Shown: positions 30,900 to 40,894, counted from the first letter of the stretch. The stretch: DNA of 64,000 bases from Yponomeuta sedellus (GCA_934045075.1 OW203726.1:22879488-22943487); one strand, 5' to 3'. The notes: generated by a model not told the origin, from the sequence alone. Made by a program: numbers and translations.

Positions 30900-31228
30900 A
30901 AACCATTATGTCCCCACCGAGGGGCACAAATCTCTTCCCTGTGGAAGGTATAGACCAAACGGCACCACGGGGCCCAAGTGCGGGTTGGTGGAGGCTTGTA
31001 AAACTAGTGGCTGGTCATACAGTCAGAAGTTTTCAAGCCGCTCTAAATCCTCTGACTTGGCTTAACGACTGCTATCTATCGATAACAACCGGCACCAACT
31101 GCTTAACGTGCCTTGCGAATCAATAGTCATAGACGGTTGTACCCGTCCATGCACTGAGTGCGCGCTGTGTTGCTTAACTTTCGTGAACGTTTAAGATCAC
31201 TCAGGCAGCCGCCGGGACTAGGGCTTCT
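30900..31228 (-). mobile_element. Old, diverged 5S-SINE
   Basis: Whole length recognisable (ATTATGTCCCCACCGAGGGG; GTGCGGGTTGGTGGAGGC; GTTGCTTAACTTTCGTGAAC) but far more diverged than other copies, so this family has been active for a long time. Flanked by a CATCAT run. Confidence 0.65.
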
Positions 31229-31740
31229 GTATCTTCTTTTGAATCTGTGTAATTTCGATTGAACTGCAGTACGCAGGCTGAGTGACGGTGTCAGTTGTCA
31301 CTGTAACTTGGTGAATGAAGCACGTGACTAATTACTTTCGCACGCGACTGTACGCGGCCTTTGCTCGCGTATTATTACACGTTTCTGCGGGTAGAATAAA
31401 ATATTGATCTCGCTAAAATAGTGTTGTTTACAACGTAAACGTTGATTGCACATCTATGATGTAGTGGTGAAATATTTAATAGCATTGTATGTCTTTATCC
31501 ATTTCTCCCTTTTCAGGGTTCCGTACCGCAACAGGAATGACGGAACCCTTATAGGATTAGTTGTCCATTCGTCCGTCTGTTCGTCAAAATCCTTCGCGTA
31601 AAGGCATTGAGTTGAAATTAAAACCGTATTCTCAGGTTTACAGATCTTTAGAGTTGGGAATAAATGAAACTTCTAAGTTACCGCAACAAAAAGTAAACGC
31701 CGTTTATGATACAAAAAAACGAATATTTCGACGCTCATGA
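31229..31740. other. Mostly unassigned; GGGTTCCGTACC repeat at 31512-31600
   Basis: AGGGTTCCGTACCGCAACAG then GTCCATTCGTCCGTCTGTTC is a common lepidopteran interspersed repeat by recollection. A short piece recurs at 36308-36325. Confidence 0.5.
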
Positions 31741-31930
31741 CGACCTCTGTGGCGTAGCGGTAGCGAATCTACCTACCATGCAAGAGGTCCCGGGTTCCAA
31801 TCCCAGCTGGAAACAAAAAAAACCCCAGGTCTTGGATGTTTACATGTTTGTGATGTCTTTGTTTCTGGTTCCCACGACACAGGGTATCCTAGTGTGGGGC
31901 CAGAAGCAATGTATGTGGTTGTATAAAGCA
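31741..31930 (+). mobile_element. SINE-T, full length
   Basis: Head CTCTGTGGCGTAGCGGTAGC and GTCCCGGGTTCCAATCCCAG (tRNA-like boxes), poly(A)-like run, body with GGGTATCCTAGTGTGGGGCC AGAAGCAATGTATGTGG. Confidence 0.85.
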
Positions 31931-32042
31931 ACAAAGCTAGCTATAAAGTGACGTTTTACTGTGTAGTCACGTAGCGGGGAGTGTGATTGTTTTAGAAATA
32001 ACAATCACCGCTGATTTGTATTATATTAACATTAGTTATAAG

Positions 32043-32217
32043 TTTAAAAACCTATTTAGAGGCTAAAAATTTCACCCATGCCGGGATTCGAACCCGCAAC
32101 CTCTGGCTATCCGTACCAGCGCTCTACCAATTAAGCAATAGAAATTTTTAGCCTCTAAATAGGTTTTTAAATTTGTTCCTTAGCACGGGTTATTGCATAA
32201 AAAATAAAAATAGTGTA
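32043..32217 (+). mobile_element. Foldback tRNA-SINE, 12-bp TSD
   Basis: ATTAGTTATAAG at 32031-32042 and 32218-32229. Full antisense tRNA-like arm, then the sense body and tail (GCATAAAAAATAAAAATAG). The sense tRNA-like part has been lost. Confidence 0.88.
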
Positions 32218-32229
32218 ATTAGTTATAAG

Positions 32230-32800
32230 ACTATTACTAACACAAATAATTAAAACATAAATATGGACTGATAATTTTTTGAAATAAATAAATTTAATTG
32301 AATATATAAGACTGTTAGATTTGGGTTTCATATTAAATGCATTTTCAAATAACAACAATGAATTACTCCTAAACTTTGTGCAAATAACCGAGCTCAAGCA
32401 CGAGGCGCCTTTCTTCCATCCCAACTGAAAAACTGAAACAACTCCCATTAATCTACCTGTACTCAGGCACAATTAACTACCGAAAATAGACCCTTAATTA
32501 CTGTGTATAAAACTTCTTACCAAAACTACACTATGACCTATCTCACAGGAAACTGTCAGAAGTTCACCTTTACTGACCCGGGATCTGAATATTTATGGCC
32601 CGAAATGTTCTAAGGGGAAGATAGTTGGGTATGTTATTGTTAGTTAGTTTTGTTCGTCCGTCGTCTGTGTTAGGAACTGCCCCTACTCTTACTTTAATTG
32701 AAAAACAATTAGTCAAGTTATGTGACTATTCGCTACAGTACAGAAAATGACCAAAGGAAGCTATGGCCACTAAATTTTTAGGTATTCGATCGATATCGAT
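32230..32800. other. Unassigned spacer
   Basis: Nothing recognised; the 101-codon minus ORF (32167-32472) overlaps a SINE tail and is rejected. Confidence 0.4.
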
Positions 32801-32990
32801 ACCAACCCTTGTGTGCCCCCACTGCTGGGGTACGGGTCTCTTCCTGCATCGCAGGAATGAATCTAACTCAATGAAAACTGTTTTTGTACGGATTTTACTC
32901 GTTTATCCGTAGACCTTCCTAAACGGAAAATTGTAAAAATGTAGAATAAACGAGTGAAATCCGTATCCGTGAAAACAGTTTTCATTATGT
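32801..32990. repeat. 5S-SINE scrap joined to a foldback element
   Basis: TACCAACCCTTGTGTGCCCC to about 32857 is a 5S-SINE 3' end. At 32873-32985 AATGAAAACTGTTTTTGTAC mirrors ACGGTTTTCATT-type sequence on the right (TCCGTGAAAACAGTTTTCAT) with arms of about 38 bp. Related bits occur at 20700 and 44740. Confidence 0.65.
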
Positions 32991-33052
32991 CTACTGTTCG
33001 TGTTAACCTTAGAAAATTTTAATCTAACTGTCACTGGGTTAGTTTATCCTAT

Positions 33053-33307
33053 TTTAATAAACCTGTTTAGAGGCTAAACATTCCACCCATGCTGGGATTC
33101 GAACCCGCGACCTCTGGCTATCCGTGCCAGCGCTCTTTCCAACTGAGCTAATGGGCGACTCACTGGCATCAGTGAAATTTCGAACCTCTTTCGATTTCAA
33201 TTTCGAACAGTATTCTCTGTTTTACGTACAGGCAGCGACATCTGGCTTTAGCCTCTAAATATGTTTTAAAATTGTCCTTAGCACGGGTTAGTGCATTAAA
33301 AATAATA
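33053..33307 (+). mobile_element. Foldback tRNA-SINE, 13-bp TSD
   Basis: TAGTTTATCCTAT at 33040-33052 and 33308-33320. Antisense tRNA-like arm, spacer fragment (CGTACAGGCAGCGACATCTG), then GCCTCTAAATATG, body and tail ATTAAAAATAAT. The sense tRNA part is deleted. Confidence 0.9.
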
Positions 33308-33320
33308 TAGTTTATCCTAT

Positions 33321-33875
33321 GTCACATACAACTAGCTTTTCCGCGATTTCGCTTACAGTTCCACCATCTTGTCTGTTCGGTTGATAGCGCCGCTAGTGGA
33401 GAATTTGGGGCGCCATTTAAGAAAGAACTATGGCGAACCCCCATAGTAAAAAATTGTCGAGCTAAATACTCTGCGTCTTTAGATGAAAAAATATTTAAAA
33501 TACCCTGCTTAGGGTTCTGAGCTTGTATGTGTTTATGCCAGACGAGGCAGGTTACTGAAATATTGTTTGATGAATTATGATTAAATTCTAACCTCAGTAA
33601 TGTTATGTTTTACGTCAAATTGACACTTAACAGTTTAAACGATACGTGGATGAGAGATATTAGAGTGATTGCTAATTTGTTTCACCTTTAGATTTGGCAA
33701 ATATACATGGTGATAAGAATTTCTTGTAATTCAATATGGCGGATGTCAAGGCCGTAGTTACAATTTTGTTCACCTGAACAGAAACTTGGTGGCTCTGTAT
33801 GTGCGGTATATTGATAAGGTTGTGTCATTCTCCGTTTTGTAACCTGTGTCTATGGAAAATAAAATTATTAGTAGT
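33321..33875. other. Unassigned spacer
   Basis: Nothing recognised. Confidence 0.35.
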
Positions 33876-33879
33876 AATA

Positions 33880-34045
33880 TAACATTAACATACAGGCAAA
33901 AACATTGCTCCTGGCCCTGCACTAGGATATCCTGTCTCGTGGAAACCGGAAACTGCGACATCACAACCATGTTAACATCCAAGACCTGCTGTTTTTTTTT
34001 TGTCCCCAGCCGGGGTTCGAACCCGGAACCTCTTGCATGTCGTCC
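33880..34045 (-). mobile_element. SINE-T
   Basis: CATTGCTCCTGGCCCTGCAC, poly(T) run, CCAGCCGGGGTTCGAACCCG and CTTGCATG on the plus strand; the extreme head is missing. Confidence 0.8.
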
Positions 34046-34134
34046 TCTTGTAATGTTAATAATATAGGTGTCCGTTTTCTATACAAAAGTTGTTAACTAT
34101 TAAATAAGAGAAATGCATTTATAACCATTTTTTT

Positions 34135-34690
34135 ATGGAGCCTGTAAACGTCCCACCGCAGGGCACAGGCTTTCTCTCAGAGAGAAAGTATAAGCTTAAT
34201 TACCACGTGTGCCAACTGCGGATTGGCATTTTCAAGCGCTGAGGTATTTGAACACCTCAGATATTGAGGTATTTGAGGTTATATATATTGGCCTTTTTAT
34301 TGGCCTTTTTGCATCTACTTAATGAGATGATTTATACAGCGTCCAGTGGTATCTTCACTCACACGTGAAGGGACCACTCCGACGCTGTAGTGCCTGGGAC
34401 ATGGTTTTTATAGATGGTTTTTAGGCTTGCCCAGCACCTATACCATCCTGACAGCTTAGTCGGCCTAGCCCACAGGAAAGACTAGTCAATACGTGCGGAG
34501 CCAACCAAGCCGCGGGTTTCCTCACAATGTTTTCCTTCACCGTTAGCGTGTGGTATTGCGACTACAAATTCGCAAATGTACGTAACTTTGAAATTAAACA
34601 AAGTCATTGGTACATGCCCGCACTCGGGATCGAACCTGGGGCTTTCGCTTGCCAGTCCATGGTTCTACCCACTGAGCTACCACCGCTTCG
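34135..34690 (-). mobile_element. SINE-Z split by a K repeat
   Basis: 3' part at 34135-34265 (CGTCCCACCGCAGGGCACAG; ACCACGTGTGCCAACTGCGG), 5' part at 34507-34690 (TTTCCTCACAATGTTTTCCT; ATGCCCGCACTCGGGATCGA; CACTGAGCTACCACCGC). Confidence 0.78.
34305..34505 (+). mobile_element. K repeat
   Basis: GAGATGATTTATACAGCGTC, CAGCACCTATACCATCCTGA, CAGCTTAGTCGGCCTAGCCC. Other copies at 42713-42826 (-), 47515-47605, 61775-61845 and 62270-62460. No tRNA or 5S head identified. Confidence 0.65.
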
Positions 34691-34832
34691 ATGTTATACA
34701 ACTTTTAATAGATAATAAAACTGGAACGACTTCAACTTTGTGCTTTATTCAAATGTGTTTGTTTAATTTATTTGTAATACAATCAGAAAATTGGGTAACA
34801 GAATAAGCAGGTAAAATTAGTCAGGTCTAGTT

Positions 34833-35017
34833 ACACTATTTTTATTTTTAATGCACTAACCCGTGCTAAGGAACAAATTCAAAAACCTATTTAGAGGCTA
34901 AAAATTTCACCCATGCCGGGATTCGAACCCGCAACCTCTGGCTATCCGTACCAGCGCTCTACCAATTGAGCCAATGGGCGACTCACGGCATTTTTAGCCT
35001 CTAAATAGGTTTTTAAA
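34833..35017 (-). mobile_element. Foldback tRNA-SINE, 12-bp TSD, short inverted arm
   Basis: TCAGGTCTAGTT at 34821-34832 and 35018-35029. Complete tRNA-like unit on the minus strand (CCCATTGGCTCAATTGGTAG; CGGGTTCGAATCCCGGCATG), with a 27-nt inverted body piece at its 5' end. Confidence 0.9.
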
Positions 35018-35039
35018 TCAGGTCTAGTTGTGAAGTTGT

Positions 35040-35160
35040 AATGCTAAAAATGAGGGAAATCTCAAAAATGGGTGACGTATTTTTAAGTTTTGCAAATGAT
35101 AGACAGAATTAAAGAAATATAAAAAAATGATGTAAAGAGGTTTGCACCGTTACAAGGTTT
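35040..35160 (-). repeat. Dispersed repeat, pair with 20030-20130
   Basis: GGAAATCTCAAAAATGGGTG, GATAGACAGAATTAAAGAAA and TGTAAAGAGGTTTGCACCGT. Confidence 0.65.
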
Positions 35161-35325
35161 CTTTGCGATGTCTTCCTTCCCAGTTAGCGAATTGTAATTA
35201 CACAAATATACATAACATAGAAAACAATGTCATTGGTACACTTCCGCACTGGGAATCGAACCTAGGTCTCTCGCTTCCGAGTCCATTGTTCTATCCACAT
35301 GGCTAGCGCTGCGCATTGCATTTCC
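35161..35325 (-). mobile_element. SINE-Z 5' part
   Basis: TTTCTTTGCGATGTCTTCCT, AACAATGTCATTGGTACACT, GCACTGGGAATCGAACCTAG: body and B box region on the minus strand. Confidence 0.72.
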
Positions 35326-35329
35326 GATT

Positions 35330-35745
35330 GTAAGCGAAAATATGTTATTGGCTTTAAATTAAATCATCTCAATTTTGTAGATATGTTTTTGTATAAATAG
35401 TTGATTTTTCAATAATAGAATAAAATATTATTTCTTGATGTTATTTTTCTTCATCTTTCCCCGTATGTATTATAACCAGTATTACAGAAAGGGGCGTGGC
35501 CAGCCGAGGCACACAGATATTAGAAACACAAGTTTAGCAAAGTTTAACTATGGCAGTCTCCTCTGTGTCATATAAATAATTATGACATGTAGACTGTCAA
35601 CTTATAATCAAGTCTTATGTGTACCTAAAGAAAATTCAATAATTTCTGTATTAGGTAAAATGTAATTACTTTTTATGCCCGACATTCCGTTGCAGTCGAA
35701 AAAGTGGTCATGCTAATAAATAATCGCATTGAGACGTTCAATAAA
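35330..35745. other. Unassigned spacer
   Basis: Nothing recognised. Confidence 0.35.
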
Positions 35746-35750
35746 TATAT

Positions 35751-35923
35751 ACATACATACATACATACATACATACATACATACATACATACATACATAC
35801 ATACATACATACATACATACATACATACATACATACATACATACATACATACATACATACATACATACATACATACATACATACATACATACATACATAC
35901 ATACATACATACATACATACATA
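35751..35923. repeat. (CATA)43 microsatellite
   Basis: 173 bp of perfect ACAT/CATA repeats. It begins exactly at the 3' end of the RTE relic next door, whose other copies end in two or three TATG units. The tandem ORFs reading YIHT or MYVC through it are not genes. Confidence 0.97.
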
Positions 35924-36260
35924 ACCTCACGCCTGTATCCCAGAGGGGTAGGCAGAGAGACCAGGGACTGCCACTTGCCACGATCCGGACAGATCACCTC
36001 CGCTTCATGAACGCTCATAAGTCGTTGCATGCACGCACGCCGGTTCCGGGTACTTTTTATCTTTCCCTTTGCTAATACATCCCCTATCTGGTCGATGTAT
36101 GTCCGCCTTGGACGACCCTTACCAACCCTTCCACTCACATTCGCAACATAATATATTTGTTTCAATATTTCTTCCTTCATCCTCTCCACATGTCCAAACC
36201 AACGCAACATTCCTTTCTCAATTCTAGTCACTACATCCTCTTTCAGTCCACAACGTGTAC
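35924..36260 (-). pseudogene. RTE-type LINE C-terminal relic
   Basis: Minus strand encodes CGLKEDVVTRIEKGMLRWFG, HVERMKEEILKQIYYVANVS, GRVGKGRPRRTYIDQIGDVL and EVICPDRGKWQSLVS. The 'LRW.GHV.RM..GRPR' tail is typical of RTE-like ORF2 proteins. 5'-truncated; the reading frame continues into the microsatellite by chance. Confidence 0.88.
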
Positions 36261-36408
36261 AATATATTATGACAATAAATGGCCAAGTACTTGTTATACA
36301 CACATATTAAGGGTTCCGTACCGTTATCTATACAACATTTGAATATTTTAAGCGTCTTCCTGTTGCCATTAACAATAGACAAAAAAAATATTTTTGTATG
36401 GCAGCCTC

Positions 36409-36411
<3 letters not shown>

Positions 36412-36439
<28 letters not shown>
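36412..36439. repeat. (AT)14 microsatellite
   Basis: Follows a GGGTTCCGTACC fragment (36308-36325). Confidence 0.9.
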
Positions 36440-36442
<3 letters not shown>

Positions 36443-37185
36443 TTTTTATTTCATTATTAATTTTTAATGTGAGTGTGTGAATATACAACTTAATATTTTT
36501 TGACGAGCAACATTACCCTGAGAATTACAGACAAAAAGCCACATTGCTACCGACCCAGGCAGATCTATAATCGGACAGTGTAGGACTGTTGAAAAGTAAC
36601 AGAAGGGGGCGTGGCTTGTTTTAAAGGCGACGTGTTTCGAAGCAATATTTCTTTTGATTGTATCGAGCCTTTCTAATACTCGAATAAGTGTTATTATCAT
36701 TAATTTTATTTTTTTCACTGCTATCATACATTTGGAATTCCCCAAATATAGATAGAAGTCGCGTGCGTTGGAGGAGAACTACAAAAAACCCAACAAAGCA
36801 AAAAGCCTACGTAGCTAATTTCGCTTGAACATCAAAGTTTGCGTGATTATTCGAGAACTTTTAAACTATCTTTACTGAAACATAATGAATGAATTAATAC
36901 GTTTTGACAGAACAGTCAAACCGGTAATAACTGCAGCGAAAGCGACGTGTTCACATGCTCGCCTCCCACTCATGTCTGGGGCATTAAATATGCGTCGACG
37001 GTTTCTGCCTTTCCCTTGTCATGCGGAATTAATTCGCAATAAACACACTAACGAGAGATAATCGCACTGCGATAACAATTCCAGTAATGTGGAGCATTCA
37101 TTATATTATAATGGTGCGAATTCTAAGAAGGGGGTTGAATGAACCCCTGGTTTATTTACTGTCGGAACTTGTACAAGAAGCTTAC
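36440..37185. other. Unassigned spacer
   Basis: No supported gene. Confidence 0.35.
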
Positions 37186-37189
37186 ATAC

Positions 37190-37275
37190 TTTGCAGGCCC
37201 TCTCTCAGAGAGAAAGAGAGAGAGAGGAAGCAAGGCGTGTTCTCGACTGATTGGCGATGTCGATTTTAAGGTTTT
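37190..37275 (-). mobile_element. SINE-Z 3' scrap
   Basis: GCAGGCCCTCTCTCAGAGAG, GA run and GATTGGCGATGTCGATTTTA. Confidence 0.55.
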
Positions 37276-37370
37276 ACCGGTCAGTTGTAAGCGCCAAACC
37301 TGGCCTCCTGTGGGGACTCCTGGAAGTCCCGTTAAGGCGTTTAGGGGCGCTAACCAGCGCCACGGTACGG

Positions 37371-37485
37371 TTGCACGGTTAGCCAGAGGTCACGGGTTTC
37401 GAGTCCCGGCATGGGTGGAATTTTTTTGCCTCTAAATAGCTTTTTGAAATTGTCCTTAGCACGGGTTAGTGCATTCAATAGAATA
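37371..37485 (+). mobile_element. Foldback tRNA-SINE, sense arm only
   Basis: CACGGTTAGCCAGAGGTCAC, GGGTTTCGAGTCCCGGCATG, body and GGGTTAGTGCATTCAATAGA tail. Confidence 0.72.
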
Positions 37486-37537
37486 TAACCAGCTGTACTA
37501 ATGGAAAAAAACTATAACTTGTTTTATAATATATAAG

Positions 37538-37879
37538 CGCTCGTGGCCTAGGCGAACCGAGTGATTGGAATCAATCACTTGGTTAAGCAACAACAGGCGC
37601 GGTCAGGTACAGGATGGGTGAGCGTCCCGTGACTACCGCTGGTGGCATTTTTCCGAGCGTTTCCGTGCTTTGCAAGGCACGCTAAGCCGTTGGTGCCGGC
37701 TGTCATATAATGGCAGTCGTTAAGCCATGTCAGAGGCCTTATGACAGTAAGGCCCGCCACTGTCTTACAATCCTCCACCAACCCGGACTTGGCCCCCGTG
37801 GTGGAGTATGGCCTAACCTTCCTGCGATGCAGGAAGAGACCCGTGCCCCAGCAGTGGGGACATACAAGGGTTGATAACG
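37538..37879 (+). mobile_element. 5S-SINE, full length, 12-bp TSD
   Basis: ATAATATATAAG at 37526-37537 and 37880-37891. Starts CGCTCGTGGCCTAGGCGAAC, has GGTTAAGCAACAACAGGCGC then GGTACAGGATGGGTGAGCG, ends CCCCAGCAGTGGGGACATAC AAGGGTTGATAACG. The cleanest copy for defining both ends. Confidence 0.92.
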
Positions 37880-38227
37880 ATAATATATAAGGTTTTATCT
37901 AAAAGTGAACATGAGAAATCGCAAAAACTGTGACAACTATTTTTAGAGCTTACAGACTAGAACCTATGATCAATAGATTAGAACTTTAAAATAAAACGGC
38001 CGTTTTTAGCGGTAAGTGATGAAAGTCCTTGGTTATTGATTCTAGGCTCCAGACTATAGCTTAAAAAAATAGTTGTTACAGTTCTTAAGACCTGTCATGT
38101 TCACTTTTAAATAAAAACGTATTATAAGTTATGATTTTTTTCCATTGGCGGCGCTAATTAGCAACTTAATATAATTCCTTGCATGCACCTTAATTCTAAT
38201 ATTTGTTCTTTATTTTTTTTCTAATAA

Positions 38228-38370
38228 CTTCTGTCAGTAAGCCCCGCCACTGTCTTACAATCCTACACCAAGCCCGATCTGGCTCCCGTGTTATAGTATG
38301 GCCTAACCTTCCTGCGATGCAGGAAGGGACCCGTGCTCCATCAGTGTGGACATGTAAGGGTTGATATCGA
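38228..38370 (+). mobile_element. 5S-SINE, 5'-truncated
   Basis: Starts within the body (TCTGTCAGTAAGCCCCGCCA) and ends ATCAGTGTGGACATGTAAGG GTTGATATCGA. Confidence 0.75.
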
Positions 38371-38399
38371 CTTTTCTTGTTATTGTATACAATTAAAGA

Positions 38400-38670
38400 A
38401 GACTTCTTCTTCAGGCTATATTAGTCCACTGCTGGACATAGCCCTCCCCTAATGAGCGCCATAGCGCAAGGTTGTACAATCATTGGGGGTAATGCCCATA
38501 ATCCCCACGCTGGGCATGGGGGTTGGGGATCGCAGTTTGGTGGAATTGTACTGCAGGGGGCGCTGCTGCCCATCTCCTGGTTTGTCCTTTCCCTTAGTCG
38601 CCTTTTACGACACCCGCGGGAAGAATTTGGGTTTTTGCTATTCTCTAGGCCGACACCACACAGCAAAGAA
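38400..38670 (-). mobile_element. GCAG-SINE copy
   Basis: TTCTTCTTCAGGCTATATTA GTCCACTGCTGGACATAGCC at the left (3' end), GCCTTTTACGACACCCGCGG and CGACACCACACAGCA at the right. Confidence 0.8.
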
Positions 38671-39350
38671 GAAGGCTATTATAAGGGAATTAAAGAAGGA
38701 AATAGGAAAGGTCGACTGTATGAAAACCACGCAGATTGTTTGAACATAGTGTGCGCGGCTATAAAAAAAACATAAATTTAATAATCATTATACGTACAGT
38801 TGTAAAACTGCACACAAACAAACAAACGCACGAAAAACAAAACCCTCCTTTGCTTTCACAGTCGGTTAAACTGAGCCGAAACTCAGCTTAGTGACTAATT
38901 GAGTGCAGTTTTAACCACGTTTTAACGATAAAAGTTGGGGCTAGAAGGGGTTGGGGCGTCGGAAAGGGTTGTCCGAAGTCAAACAGCTACGCGAGTATGA
39001 GTCACGGGGTCATGCGATGAATATTACCCTATACTAATGTCTTTTGAAAGTGGTAGGCGATAATATGCGTTGCTTTAAAGTAACTCTTATGTCTGAGGCA
39101 TTAAAGTGAATATTCAGAACACCTCACACATTAGAGAAGTCATAACTGTAAAATTATGAGACTCCTGACTCACCTTTCGTGCGACAACATATTTGTGTGA
39201 GTGTGGCCTCACACCAACTATCACAGTCCTTTTTCGGCAACAATATCCATTTAAGGCACTTTTGGGTGCTAAATAGCGCCACCAATAGAATAAAAATCAT
39301 AACTTATCTTATAATACGTTTCTTTCAAAAAGTAAACATCAAACATCTTA
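38671..39350. other. Mostly unassigned
   Basis: At 38809-38875 ACAAACAAACGCACGAAAAA then AACCCTCCTTTGCTTTCACA resembles 54895-54970 (a second dispersed repeat). A fragment of the 37325 foldback family is at 39245-39330. No gene supported. Confidence 0.4.
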
Positions 39351-39354
39351 GATA

Positions 39355-39611
39355 CAGTCTATTTGTTATTAATTGTCCAATTTAGTAAACAAGATTCTAA
39401 CTTTAAAATTGAGATTAGATGCATAAATTAGACATTTTCTCGCAAATTCATGAACTATGATGAACTATGTTTAAAAAATTGGCAGCGTGTTATCTAAAAG
39501 AGAGTTCCAGGTTACTTCATTTATGGAAATATGGCAGTTTTGGACTAAAAAGACACAGTTTAAGGGTAGAATCTTGTTTACTAAATTGGACAAGTAAGAA
39601 TAAATAGACTG
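39355..39611. mobile_element. 257-bp MITE with TA TSD
   Basis: Ends CAGTCTATTTGTTATTAATT and its near mirror (ACAAGTAAGAATAAATAGAC TG), flanked by TA at 39353-39354 and 39612-39613. Arms of about 55 bp including AGTAAACAAGATTCTAAC. TA duplication and TIRs fit a Tc1/mariner-mobilised MITE. Confidence 0.75.
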
Positions 39612-39619
39612 TAGATAGA

Positions 39620-39955
39620 TACATAGAATATTTTTTATTGTACACAGAAATTTCAGTTACAGAAATTATTTTATAGTCCAAATGGTGGCCTTATTACAAA
39701 AAGCAAAAAACTATAAGGATTCGCGATACTCATACATAGGTTATTATTAAACGGGCCGACGTTTCGGCAGCGTTACAGTTGCCGTGGTCTAGGGTAGACT
39801 GAAGTGGCGAGTACAGTCAATTATTGTGGGTAGTCACTTCTAATTTTTCGCAGCTGCTGACACACAACACTCGTTACGTCCACGGACAGGTTAATATGGT
39901 AATTACGTATTACCTAATAAATAGTCGCGATTAGACCCGTTTAACTAAAAAATCT
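39620..39955. mobile_element. L3 tail followed by a GTTTCG repeat
   Basis: AGAATATTTTTTATTGTACA to 39715 is an L3 tail (-). Then ATTCGCGATACTCATACATA, ACGGGCCGACGTTTCGGCAG, GTTGCCGTGGTC and, at the far end, TAATAAATAGTCGCGATTAG ACCCGTTTAA, an inverted-arm GTTTCG repeat. Confidence 0.65.
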
Positions 39956-39970
39956 TACAATCTGTGATAA

Positions 39971-40018
39971 CTATTTTTATGCCACACCTGGCAATAAAGT
40001 GGTGTGGCATAAAAATAG
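39971..40018. repeat. Perfect 18-bp hairpin
   Basis: CTATTTTTATGCCACACC and its exact reverse complement around a 12-nt loop. Confidence 0.9.
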
Positions 40019-40051
40019 CTTTTTGGCCAAGTGTAGACATAAAATGATGTA

Positions 40052-40169
40052 GACAACACGGGAGGTAATAAAGAAAGCTCTCGATCGCATATTTACGTCC
40101 CTCGCTTGCAGCTCGGGCCGCAAACTTCTGCGATCTCGGCCTTTCTTTGTATTACCACCCTAGTTGTGT
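40052..40169. repeat. Foldback element
   Basis: ACAACACGGGAGGTAATAAA..GATCGCA mirrored by TGCGATCTCGGCCTTTCTTT GTATTACCACCCTAGTTGTG. GC-rich centre (CGCTTGCAGCTCGGGCCGC). No TSD defined. Confidence 0.65.
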
Positions 40170-40890
40170 AATGTACTATTATAACATAATTGCTCGTAAA
40201 GTGGTTGTAATTACACCAATTTCAAAATAGTAATGTATCTCATTACGTACTTGTGCGATAATGTAATGTAAAAGGCACGTGTTTTTTTTTAATAAAGTTT
40301 TAAGATACTCCGTCTAAAAATGAACGATACTTTTAAAAATCTAAGTAAAGAGGTTTTACGTCAAGAAAGTGGTCAATATTTTATGAATAAAATTAACTTT
40401 GGGAAATAAAATATAACAAATAAACATTTAATTCTTTAATTTAATTAATTTTGACAATAAATTACAACAAATAATCTGTAAAAAAAACACAAAAATATTA
40501 ATTTACTTTATTAGTAATACTGGCTGTTTTTGTACCTTTGTCTAAAAAAAAAGTTGATGCGGGCGTATAGCTTATTTGTGAACAAGTAAAAATAAATCCG
40601 CGCGCTATTTCTTTTCGATGTTTTGTTTTTATTTGAAAATGTCGTCAAGTAGTGATGATAACAAAGTCAGAGTTTTATTAATTTCCTCGTCGTATGACAT
40701 ACGTGCGCTTTGAAAATAACAGCCTCTGCTTCCTTATAGCCCTCGCCGATGGCTCGGGCCTCGGGTAATATCGCCTCGGCTGTAATTTTCAACTTACCGC
40801 ACTTATATCATAATGTACTATTATAAAATACAGCCTCGAACTCGGTCTTAAAACACTCGTGTGATACTACAAAAAAACGAGTCGTAGGCT
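40170..40890. other. Unassigned AT-rich spacer
   Basis: AATGTACTATTATAA occurs at about 40170 and 40812, perhaps the edges of a larger foldback element. No gene supported. Confidence 0.35.
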
Positions 40891-40894
40891 CGTT

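Larger units (their letters stand above)
37325..38175. repeat. Foldback element broken by two SINEs
   Basis: Left arm: GGGGCGCTAACCAGCGCCAC, AACTTGTTTTATAATA, AAAAGTGAACATGA, GACAACTATTTTTAGAGC. Right arm in reverse: AAAAAAATAGTTGTTACAG, TCATGTTCACTTTTAAATAA, TTATAAGTTATGATTTTTTT, GGCGGCGCTAATTAGC. A single-arm relative lies at 23335-23400 and 39250-39330. The left arm holds a foldback tRNA-SINE and a 5S-SINE. Confidence 0.72.

Noticed and set aside
35751..35923. CRISPR-like array
   Set aside because: Perfect tetranucleotide repeat without spacers; eukaryotic context.
35673..36303. Long ORFs with MYVC or YIHT repeats
   Set aside because: They read through a (CATA)n microsatellite, and the 196-codon one is an RTE relic joined to it.
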